Of a DNA stretch of 33,567 bases, positions 7,818 through 15,449 are shown in pieces. The position numbers were made by a program, and so were the translations under genes. The stretch comes from an uncultured Acidimicrobiales bacterium (lineage in GTDB: Bacteria > Actinomycetota > Acidimicrobiia > Acidimicrobiales > CADCTF01): assembly GCA_902805655.1 (NCBI GenBank), contig CADCTF010000014.1, positions 1-33,567 on the forward strand, given 5' to 3'. Every line of letters starts with the position of its first letter. Within the stretch, counting starts at the first letter, position 1. The notes under the pieces were generated by a model. That model was not told the DNA's origin. It made no database searches and saw only the letters and a program-made list of their open reading frames with translations.

Positions 7818-8656
7818 CTACTGCGGCTTGGTCTTGCCCTCGAAGTCGAGCAGCTTGCCCTCGAGGACCCAGCGGTCGCCGGTGAACTTCTGGATCTGAG
7901 CGGCCTCGACCGGGTAGCCGTCCGTCTCACTCGTGGTCATGGTGGCGCCCGGGAGGAGCAGGCTGTTCGGGACCTTGTTCATGCTGCGCAGCGCCTTCTG
8001 GAACGCGTCCCGCGTCGGCGCGTCGGTCTTCTCCAGGACCTTCACCAGGCTCTCCGCCACCGCGAAGCCGAAGACGCCGAAGGAGTTCAGCGGGTCGACG
8101 CCGGGCGTGTGCTTGGCCATGCGGGCCTTGTAGTCCTTCAAGCCCTGGTCGTTGTCCCACTGCGGGTCACCCGGGTCCTTCAGGTACGAGATGCTGACGA
8201 TCCCCTGGGAGTGCTGCACGCCGGCGACCCGGATCACCGCCGTGGTGGAGTTGGAGGCGCTGTTGAGCAGGTGCAGCGGCTTCCAGCCCAGCTCACCGAT
8301 CTTGGTGATCGCCTGAGCGGCGAACTTCGGGGTGGCCACGTTGAAGAACGTGTCTGCGCCCGACTGCGAGAGCGTCGTGACCTGCTGGTCCACCGTCGGG
8401 TCCGTCACCTGGAAGCCCTGCTCGTTGACGATCGTGATCTGGCTGCCCGGATGGCCTCCTTGAAGGCCCCGAGATAGTCCTTGCCGTAGTCGTCGTTCTG
8501 GAAGAGCACGGCCACCTTGGCGTTGGGCTTGGTGTCCTTCAGGTACTGGGCGTAGATGGCCGCCTCGGTCGGGTAGGCGATCTGCCAGCCGCTGATCCAG
8601 GGGTTGGCCTTGATGTCCTTGCCCCAGAGGCCGGCGCCGGTGGCCACGAACACCTA

Positions 8657-8668
<12 letters not shown>
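7818..8668 (-). pseudogene. Branched-chain amino-acid-type ABC transporter substrate-binding protein, remnant
   Basis: Periplasmic-binding-protein family (LivK-like) carrying the C-terminal two thirds only. Recognisable parts are VFVATGAGLWGKDIKANPW, YPTEAAIYAQYL, NAKVAVLFQNDDYGKDYL and then, in another frame, QITIVNEQGFQVTDPTVDQQ, SGADTFFNVATP and the conserved tail. Three lesions are visible. The N-terminal third with the signal peptide is missing. A TAG (8654-8656) sits inside the family motif RKVP-x-VFVATG, where a Gln (CAG) is common. A frame change occurs near 8444-8450, where one extra G in a short G run would restore EAIRGSQITIV. The remnant follows the truncated livF without a gap. 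It is almost certainly non-functional unless the sequence carries assembly errors. Confidence 0.82.
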
Positions 8669-9268
<600 letters not shown>

Positions 9269-9938
9269 GCGGCCCCCCGGGTAGGCCTCGACGACCTTGG
9301 GATCGCGCTGCACGTCGGCGGGCAGCCCCTCGGCGATCTTCCGCCCGAAGTCCAGCGCGACCACCCGGTCCGACACCCGCATCACCAGTGACAGGTGGTG
9401 CTCGACCAGGAGCACCGTGAGGTGGAACTCGTCGCGAAGGCGGAGGATGAGATCACCGAGCTCGTTCACCTCGGAGTGGGTCAGGCCGCTGGCCGGCTCG
9501 TCGAGCAGGACGAGCTGCGGCGAGGCGGCGATGGCCCAGGCGCTCGAGCAGCTCGAGCCCTTCGTCCCGCTGCTGCTTCTCCTCGTTCCGCACCCGCCGG
9601 GTCGTGATGACCGACGTGGCGAAGTTGGCACTTGTGCGGCGATGGGCGCCGAGCAAGACGTTCTCGAGCACGGTCTGGGTCGGAAAGAGGCCCAGGTTCT
9701 GGAAGGTCCGGGCGATGCCAGTGCTCGTGATGGCGTGACGCCGCACCTTTAGGAGGTCGACATCATCGAACGTGATCGACCCACTGGTCGGTTGGTATAT
9801 CCGCGTTATGCAGTTGAACAGGGTCGTTTTGCCCGCACCGTTGGGGCCGATCAGGCCGCAGATCTGACCCCGCTCGACATCGAAGGACGCGCTGTCGAGC
9901 ACGGTGATGCCGCCGAAACGCACGGCCACGTCTTCCAA
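9269..9938 (-). pseudogene. livG: LivG-type ABC transporter ATPase, frameshifted and lacking the ABC signature
   Basis: Remnant of the second ATPase of the same importer. The first part (LEDVAVRFGGITVLDSASF, Walker A GPNGAGKTTLFNCIT, ARTFQNLGLFPTQTV) is in one frame down to LELLERLG near 9540. The second part (AIAASPQLVLLDEPASGL with Walker B, then VLLVEHHLSLVM) is in another. The roughly 24 residues that normally lie between, including the LSYG-type signature, are gone. The end AYPGG has no stop and runs in frame into the livF start; one extra G in the run near 9276-9282 would give a stop overlapping the livF ATG. The start is probably TTG at 9938. livH and livM permease genes are not present upstream. 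Confidence 0.82.
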
Positions 9939-10075
9939 CGACAGCAGTGCCGAGCCAGTTCCCCCCGGAGCCGAACCGATTCGATTCGGGACGGAATCAT
10001 TGCAGCCGGGCGCGGCCGATGCCAGTCATTCCGCCAACAATTCGATTACATTACGATTCGGTCACTTGAGTTGTT
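9939..10075. promoter_or_regulatory. AT-richer divergent intergenic region
   Basis: A 137-base gap between the livG remnant and the divergent MFS gene. It is clearly less GC-rich than its surroundings, especially 10025-10080. It contains repeated CGATTCG words (around 9980 and 10030-10060). It probably holds the promoters of both directions. I see no confident -10/-35 hexamers, hairpin, or remains of livM. Confidence 0.35.
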
Positions 10076-11374
10076 GTGCGGGCAATCAAAGTGCGCTGGT
10101 ACGTTGTCCCGGTGCTGCCCGGCCCATCGTCGACTCCTGAGTCGGGAGGTACGAAGGCCACCGGTGAGCCAACGCTGCGCTCACTCGGCCTGACCGTCTA
10201 CGGCCCGTCGTTCCTCTTCGCGATCGGCCAGGGGGCGGTGATCCCGATCGTGGCCCTGGCGGCGAAGGACGTCGGCGCCACCGTCGCCATGGCCAGCTTC
10301 ACCGTCGCCCTGAGGGGCATCGGCACGATGCTGTTCGACCTGCCGGCCGGTGCCCTGGTGGCGCGGCTCGGTGAGCGGCGGGCCATGGCCGTCGGCACTG
10401 GCATCTTGATCGTCGCCCTCGTGGGATGCGTCCTCAGCACCTCGATCGTGCCCTTCGCCGGCTTCATGCTGCTGATGGGCTGCGGCTGGGCGATGTGGTT
10501 GCTCGCAAGGCTCACCTACGTCAGCGACGTGATGCCGATCCACCTCCGTGGCCGGGCGCTGTCGGTGCTCGGCGGCGTGAACCGAGTCGGCAACTTCGTC
10601 GGGCCGTTCCTAGGCGCCGGCGCGATCGCCCTCACCGGCCTCGACGGCGCCTACTACGTGCACATCGCGCTGGCCGTGGCCGGGTGCGCCCTCCTCTTCC
10701 TCGTGCGAGACCCGCACGCCGACTCGCGGAGTCCCTCACACGGGTCGGTGCCGTTCCTGGCCGTGGCCCGCACCCACAAGTCGGTGTTCCTCACCGCCGG
10801 CGTGGCTGCGATGTGCATCGGAGTGCTGCGTGCAACCCGCCAGGCGGTGCTGCCGCTGTGGGCTGACCGCGTCGGCCTGGACGCCGCCTCAGTGGCGCTC
10901 ATCTTCGGCATCGCCGCCGGGATGGACATGACGCTCTTCTATCCGGCCGGTTCCCTGTCCGACCGCATGGGGCGCAAGTGGGTGGCCATCCCCTGCCTCT
11001 CCATCCTGGCGGCCGGCTTCCTGCTCCTCCCGCTCACCGGCAGCTTCTGGAGCATCGCTGCGGTCGCCGTCCTGCTCGGCTTCGGCAACGGCATGGGGAG
11101 CGGCATCGTCATGACGCTCGGGGCCGACTTCTCCCCGCTTCGTGGACGAGCGGAGTTCCTCGGCGTCTGGCGTCTGGTAGGTGACCTGGGTACGGCGGGC
11201 GGGCCCCTGCTCGCCGCCGGCGTGGCCGCGGTGGCATCGCTCGGGGCCGCCTCTGTGCTGACCGGGGCGATCGGCATGGCCGGTGCGCTGCTGGTGGCCT
11301 TCCGGGTGCCGGAGCCGTTGCACCGGGCCAAGACCGACACGATGGAGGACGAGGCCCAGGGCTCGACAGGCTGA
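10076..11374 (+). CDS. MFS transporter
   Basis: Major facilitator superfamily permease with about 12 membrane helices in two halves joined by the hydrophilic loop VRDPHADSRSPSHGS. Substrate unknown; the family suggests drug or metabolite export. The loop between helices 2 and 3 reads LVARLGERRAMAVG, and its repeat in the second half reads SLSDRMGRKWVAI, both matching the MFS G-x-x-x-D-R-x-G-R-R/K consensus. The start is uncertain. GTG at 10076, 10091 or 10112 are all possible, and the first membrane segment (LGLTVYGPSFLFAIG) starts about 35 residues in. The gene is divergent from the liv remnant and followed by a MaoC-like gene about 64 bases later. Confidence 0.88.
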   Translation: MRAIKVRWYVVPVLPGPSSTPESGGTKATGEPTLRSLGLTVYGPSFLFAIGQGAVIPIVALAAKDVGATVAMASFTVALRGIGTMLFDLPAGALVARLGERRAMAVGTGILIVALVGCVLSTSIVPFAGFMLLMGCGWAMWLLARLTYVSDVMPIHLRGRALSVLGGVNRVGNFVGPFLGAGAIALTGLDGAYYVHIALAVAGCALLFLVRDPHADSRSPSHGSVPFLAVARTHKSVFLTAGVAAMCIGVLRATRQAVLPLWADRVGLDAASVALIFGIAAGMDMTLFYPAGSLSDRMGRKWVAIPCLSILAAGFLLLPLTGSFWSIAAVAVLLGFGNGMGSGIVMTLGADFSPLRGRAEFLGVWRLVGDLGTAGGPLLAAGVAAVASLGAASVLTGAIGMAGALLVAFRVPEPLHRAKTDTMEDEAQGSTG

Positions 11375-11438
11375 CGTCGCGTGTCCTCCGGTGCGGAACG
11401 TGCTCACATTGTCCCGTCACGCGAACACGGGGGAAGAG

Positions 11439-12308
11439 ATGATCACCGAAGAGAGCGGCACGCTGGTCGGGCCGATGCGCCGGCCGGTCAACAGCAGCGC
11501 CAACCTTGGCGCCGGCAGCATCCATGACGACGCCACCGCACAGAACCTGGGGTTCCGGGGTGGAACGGTCGCGGGGTCCATCCACATGGACCAGTTCCCT
11601 CCTCTGCTGGTGCAGACCTTCGGACCGGCATGGTTCGAGACCGGCTCGCTCTCCCTGCACTTCCGCAACGCGACCACCGACGGCGAGCCCGTGCAGGCCA
11701 GCGTCGAGCGTCCGGCGGATACAACCGACAGCCAGACGGCGGTGCGGATGCTGCGCGAGGACGGGCTGCTCGTCGCCGAGGGCACTGCCTCGGTCGGTAG
11801 GCCCGGCACTCCGAGCCATCTGAGCTCGATCGACCTCCGCCCGACCGACCCGAGCGAGCTCGTGCTGCTGCGCGACGTGAAGGCGGGCGACGCTCTCGAG
11901 GAGTACGAGGAAGCGGTGGACGGAGCCGGCCTGCGTGCACGGATCGACAGCGGCCGGCTCACCGAGCCCCTCGACTGGTACACCGGGGACTCGCCGTGGG
12001 GCGGGCCGATCGCCTATCCGTCCGCCATCGTCGGGCTGTTGTGGCGACGGGCGTCGCGGTCGTTCTCCCGCGGCATGGGAGGTGCGGTCGGACTGTTCGG
12101 CGCGATCGAGGTGCGCCACGTGGACGGGCCGCTGTTCGCCGACCGTCCGTACCAGGTGTCGGGCGAGGTGGTGGCCGTCGGCAGCAGCCCCAAGACCGAG
12201 TACGTGTGGTTCGACAGCCATGCGGCGGAGGACGGTCGCAGGGTCGCTTCGATGCGGATGCAGCTGCGCTGGATGAAGGCGTCGTCGCCCAAGTACCAGC
12301 AGGCCTGA
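11439..12308 (+). CDS. MaoC-like hotdog-fold protein (putative acyl dehydratase/hydratase)
   Basis: The 289-aa product resembles the MaoC/R-specific enoyl-CoA hydratase superfamily. Near the start GAGSIHDDATAQNLGFRGG is close to the hydratase motif (N-x-hydrophobic-H-x-D...A...G). GSLSLHFRNATTDGEPVQ is the typical following strand pair. The C-terminal half has a weaker second hotdog pattern (RHVDGPLFADRPYQVSGEVV). Substrate is unknown. The start is not certain: ATG 11439 has a GGGGGAAGAG tract immediately before it, which is too close for a good ribosome binding site, and GTG 11400 or TTG 11409 are alternatives. Its TGA abuts the stop codon of the convergent TetR gene with no base between them. 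Confidence 0.7.
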   Translation: MITEESGTLVGPMRRPVNSSANLGAGSIHDDATAQNLGFRGGTVAGSIHMDQFPPLLVQTFGPAWFETGSLSLHFRNATTDGEPVQASVERPADTTDSQTAVRMLREDGLLVAEGTASVGRPGTPSHLSSIDLRPTDPSELVLLRDVKAGDALEEYEEAVDGAGLRARIDSGRLTEPLDWYTGDSPWGGPIAYPSAIVGLLWRRASRSFSRGMGGAVGLFGAIEVRHVDGPLFADRPYQVSGEVVAVGSSPKTEYVWFDSHAAEDGRRVASMRMQLRWMKASSPKYQQA

Positions 12309-13028
12309 TCAGCTGGGTTCTACCGCTTCCGGTCGGCGCGTTGCTCGGGAGGAGACCCCGAGCGACGTGTCGCGGTCGTCGGCCAGGCGAACGGTCTGCT
12401 CCGAGACCGGTGCCACCAGGATCGCGGTCACCAGGTCGACCAGGTGGCTGATGAAGAGCCGATCGTCCGTGTGCGGACCGGAGGCAGCCCGCCGGCCCAG
12501 CTCGGCCGCCGAGAACCGGATGGCCGTGAAGCGGCGGTGCAACCGGGTGGCTTCGGGGTCGAGCAGGGGCTCGACCAGCGAGCGCCACCGCCGGATGCTG
12601 TCGCGCGAGTCGGAGGACCCGGAGTCGCGCGAGTCGGAGGAGCCCGAGTCGACCGAGCCAGCTTGGGGCCGGTTGACCAGCTCGCTGTTGATCTGGAGGT
12701 AAGCGGGGCCGCCATCCAGGTCCGCCAGCTTCGTGGCCGACGGCACCACGAGGGCTTCGGCGAGACCACGGAGGTCGGGCCGCCCGGCCTGCTCGTACCC
12801 GTCGAGCATCAGGTGCCTCGCCGCATCGACCGCGCCACGGTGCTTGTCGAGGATGGCCCGGATGACGCCGGCGCGATCTTCGAAGTGGTACTGCACCGCC
12901 ACGGCGTTCCGAGCCCCTGATGCGCGGTTGATCTCCCGCAGGCTGACGGCGTCGATGCCCCGCTCCGCGAAGAGCTCCTCGGCGGCGGTGATGAGGCGGG
13001 TTCGGGTTGTGAGGGAGGATCGCGGCAC
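12309..13028 (-). CDS. TetR/AcrR family transcriptional regulator with acidic Ser-rich repeat insert
   Basis: DNA-binding repressor, 239 aa from GTG at 13028. The N-terminal helix-turn-helix is clear: TRTRLITAAEELFAERG, then VSLREINRASGARNAVAVQYHF, residues about 8-50. The rest is a helical ligand and dimer domain. A 24-bp tandem duplication in the middle (12601-12648) encodes SGSSDSRD twice, giving a flexible acidic-serine linker not expected in the compact family fold. The gene is divergent from the SDR gene 84 bases away. That layout commonly means the regulator controls the neighbour, here probably the SDR and phosphotransferase pair. No clear palindromic operator was seen in 13029-13112. 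Confidence 0.85.
   Translation of the reverse strand: MPRSSLTTRTRLITAAEELFAERGIDAVSLREINRASGARNAVAVQYHFEDRAGVIRAILDKHRGAVDAARHLMLDGYEQAGRPDLRGLAEALVVPSATKLADLDGGPAYLQINSELVNRPQAGSVDSGSSDSRDSGSSDSRDSIRRWRSLVEPLLDPEATRLHRRFTAIRFSAAELGRRAASGPHTDDRLFISHLVDLVTAILVAPVSEQTVRLADDRDTSLGVSSRATRRPEAVEPS
12601..12648. repeat. 24-bp tandem duplication inside the TetR gene
   Basis: Two head-to-tail copies beginning TCGCGCGAGTCGGAGGA at 12601 and 12625 differ at only about two bases. A degenerate third start (TCGACCGAG) follows at 12649. The unit is a multiple of three and encodes SGSSDSRD on the minus strand, so copy-number change would preserve the reading frame. Confidence 0.85.
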
Positions 13029-13112
13029 GGGGGACCTCGTGACATTCTGCTGTAGGGTCCGCCCGCGCGCATGAATGATGCAGTCGCACCAACGCAATGG
13101 GGGACGGAACCG

Positions 13113-13946
13113 ATGGACGTACGAGATCGAGTGGTCGTCGTCACGGGCGGAGCCAGCGGCATCGGGCGATCGCTCGCCCAGGCCTTCGTGGCCCACGGGG
13201 CGGCAGGCGTGGTGGTGGCCGACCGCGACGCGGCCGGAGCTGTGGCCGTGGCCGAGGGGTTGCGAGCCTCCGGCGGGAAGGCGCTCGCCGTGACCACCGA
13301 CGTCAGCAAGGAGCAGGACGTCCAGCGCCTGGTGGCCGAGGCCGAGGAGGCCTATGGCCCCATCGACCTCTTCTGCGCCAACGCGGGCATCATCGTGACC
13401 GGCGGGGTCGAAGCGACCGACGAAGCGTGGGACCGCATCTGGGCGGTGAACGTCAAGAGCCACATCTACGCGGCGCGGGCCGTGCTGCCCGGCATGCTGG
13501 CGAGGGGCGAGGGCTACCTGCTCCACACCGCGTCCGCCGCCGGTCTCCTGACACAGCTGGGGTCGGCGCCGTACTCCGTCACCAAGCACGCGGTGGTCGC
13601 TCTGGCCGAGTGGCTCTCGATCACCCACGGCGACGCAGGCATCAAGGTGTCGTGCCTCTGCCCCCAGGCCGTGCAGACCGGCATGACCGGTGGCGGACGT
13701 GGTGCGGAACCGCGGCCGGCCACCCCGCCCGGCACCAAGGGCACCGCCATGGGCGACGGCCTGTTGCAGCCCGAGGACGTCGCCGAGGTCGTCATCGCCG
13801 CACTCGCCGAGGAGCGATTCCTCATCCTGCCCCACCCGGAGGTGGAGACCTACGAGCGCCGCCGGTCCGGGGACCGCGAGCGGTGGCTCCGCGGCATGCG
13901 TCGCGCCCAGGCGGCGCTGAGCGGGCGCGGCCCCAGCGACGCATGA
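13113..13946 (+). CDS. Short-chain dehydrogenase/reductase (SDR)
   Basis: NAD(P)-dependent oxidoreductase of the classical SDR family, 277 aa. The Rossmann motif TGGASGIG is at 11-18, the acid VVVADRDAAG suggests a cofactor-binding Asp, the NAG motif is at 90-92, catalytic Ser about 141, and YSVTK at 154-158 gives the Tyr and Lys of the active site. The C-terminal third has an extended substrate loop (GGGRGAEPRPATPPG). Start ATG 13113 follows GGGGGACGGAACCG; an upstream in-frame ATG at 13071 is possible but adds unrelated sequence. Its TGA overlaps the ATG of the next gene (ATGA), so they form an operon. The substrate cannot be named. Confidence 0.92.
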   Translation: MDVRDRVVVVTGGASGIGRSLAQAFVAHGAAGVVVADRDAAGAVAVAEGLRASGGKALAVTTDVSKEQDVQRLVAEAEEAYGPIDLFCANAGIIVTGGVEATDEAWDRIWAVNVKSHIYAARAVLPGMLARGEGYLLHTASAAGLLTQLGSAPYSVTKHAVVALAEWLSITHGDAGIKVSCLCPQAVQTGMTGGGRGAEPRPATPPGTKGTAMGDGLLQPEDVAEVVIAALAEERFLILPHPEVETYERRRSGDRERWLRGMRRAQAALSGRGPSDA

Positions 13947-15004
13947 GCGCCGGCGGGGAAGCGATCGAAGGCGTCGACGTAGAGAAGGTCACCGCCTGGC
14001 TGGTCGACCACGACGCCACGCTGCAGCCTCCGTTCGACTTCGATCTCATCGCCGGAGGGCGATCGAACCTCACCTTCCGGGTCACCGACGCCACCGGGCG
14101 GCGCCTGGTGCTCCGCCGCCCGCCCATGAGCCACGTCCTGTCCACCGCCCATGACATGGGGCGTGAGCACCGCATCATCTCCGCCCTGCACGGCAGCGCC
14201 GTCCCGGTGCCCGACACGCTCGGGTACTGCGACGACGAGGCGGTCAACGGCCGGCCCTTCTACGTGATGGAGCACGTCGACGGGCACATCCTGCGCTCGG
14301 CCCCACAGACGGAGAAGGCTCTCGACCCGGCCGCCCGCCGTCGAGCGTCCGAACACATGGTGGAGGTGCTGGTCGCGCTGCACGAGGTGGATGTCCGAGC
14401 CGTGGGCCTGGCCGACCTGGGCCGCCACGAGGGCTACATCGAGCGCCAGCTGAAGCGGTGGTACGGCCAGTTCCAGCAGTCCCAGGCGCAGGAGAAGGAA
14501 GCCGGCGTGCATCGCCCGGCAACCGTCGTGGAGGAGGTCTACGAGACCCTCTGCAGCCGGGTGCCCGAGCAGCAGGGCGTCGCCATCGCGCACGGCGACT
14601 ACAAGCTCGACAACACCGTCATCGGCGACGACGGCTCGGTGCGCGCCGTGCTCGACTGGGAGCTCTGCACGCTCGGCGACCCCCTCGCCGACCTCGGCAC
14701 GCTCACCATCTACTGGGCCGACGGGCAAACGCCGCGCGACCCTCGCATGGCGCCCTCCACCAGCCTCCCGGGCTTCCTGACCCGGCAGGAGCTGGCCGAT
14801 CGGTACGCCGCTCTGTCGGGCCGCGACGTTGGCGCGCTGCCCTTCTACATCGCCTTCGGGCACTGGAAGCTGGCCTGCATCATGGAGGGCGTCTACTCGC
14901 GGTTCGCGGCCGGCGCCATGGGCGCGCAGGGCGCAGCGGCCGGGTCGGCCCAGCAGGTCATCCATCGCGGTGAGCTGGCCAAGAAGGCGCTTGAGTCCCT
15001 CTGA
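13943..15004 (+). CDS. Phosphotransferase family protein (APH-like, ACAD10-type)
   Basis: An aminoglycoside-phosphotransferase-fold kinase of the group found with acyl-CoA metabolism (the domain fused to acyl-CoA dehydrogenase in ACAD10). It is 353 aa. The nucleotide-binding lobe has FDFDLIAGGRSNLTFRV and LVLRRPP; the catalytic motif is HGDYKLDN with H217, D219 and N224, followed by the metal-binding AVLDWELCTLGDPLADLG with D238. FYVMEHVDGHIL is typical of the hinge. In relatives it phosphorylates hydroxyacyl groups as a step in their breakdown, and that role is suggested but not proven. It overlaps the SDR by 4 bases. Confidence 0.92.
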   Translation: MSAGGEAIEGVDVEKVTAWLVDHDATLQPPFDFDLIAGGRSNLTFRVTDATGRRLVLRRPPMSHVLSTAHDMGREHRIISALHGSAVPVPDTLGYCDDEAVNGRPFYVMEHVDGHILRSAPQTEKALDPAARRRASEHMVEVLVALHEVDVRAVGLADLGRHEGYIERQLKRWYGQFQQSQAQEKEAGVHRPATVVEEVYETLCSRVPEQQGVAIAHGDYKLDNTVIGDDGSVRAVLDWELCTLGDPLADLGTLTIYWADGQTPRDPRMAPSTSLPGFLTRQELADRYAALSGRDVGALPFYIAFGHWKLACIMEGVYSRFAAGAMGAQGAAAGSAQQVIHRGELAKKALESL

Positions 15005-15046
15005 GGGGTCCGACCGCCCTGCGAGGGCCTCAGGTATAACCCAGGC

Positions 15047-15433
15047 ATGCACATCCGGGCGGCGGTCCTGGCCTCCGAGGCCGGGCTCGACATCGCGCGG
15101 CAGCCCTGGAACAGCTTGGCCGTCTTCGCGGTACCCATGGTGATCAACCGGTTGATCGCCGTCGTCGTGGCCGAGGTGCGGCCCAGCGACCTTGCTCGGG
15201 CCGTGCGGTTCACCGCCAAGGTCGTCGACCGGGACGACTTCGTCCTCGGGCAGGCAGCCACCGCCATGGCCGACGTCTGGCCCCCCGCCGTGCCGCCCGA
15301 CTTCCCGCTGCAGAAGCCGGTCGTGTTCTCGTTCGACAACGTCCCGATCCACGAGTTCGGCCGGTACCGGTTGGAGATCCGCGTCGCGGGCGAGCAGCTC
15401 GCATCGCTGCCGTTCATGGTGACCCGCAGCTGA
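15047..15433 (+). CDS. 128-aa conserved-looking protein (possibly DUF6941-like)
   Basis: Not firmly recognised. The N-terminus (MHIRAAVLASEAGLDIARQ) is followed by a hydrophobic stretch, AVFAVPMVINRLIAVVVAEV. The rest alternates strands and turns: ARAVRFTAKVVDRDD, PVVFSFDNVPIHEFGRYRLEI and a final LPFMVTRS. The pattern of an all-beta protein ending G-x-Y-x-x-E-I-x-V and P-F-x-V resembles the DUF6941 group; I give this as a weak guess. It is 42 bases downstream of the phosphotransferase on the same strand and convergent with the CHAT gene. No signal peptide. Confidence 0.6.
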   Translation: MHIRAAVLASEAGLDIARQPWNSLAVFAVPMVINRLIAVVVAEVRPSDLARAVRFTAKVVDRDDFVLGQAATAMADVWPPAVPPDFPLQKPVVFSFDNVPIHEFGRYRLEIRVAGEQLASLPFMVTRS

Positions 15434-15449
15434 GGAGGGGACCCGCCCT

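Noticed and set aside
12309-13835. Long minus-strand frame with TetR sequence at its end
   Set aside because: The extension beyond GTG 13028 covers the SDR gene and its promoter region and does not resemble any protein; only 12309-13028 is kept.
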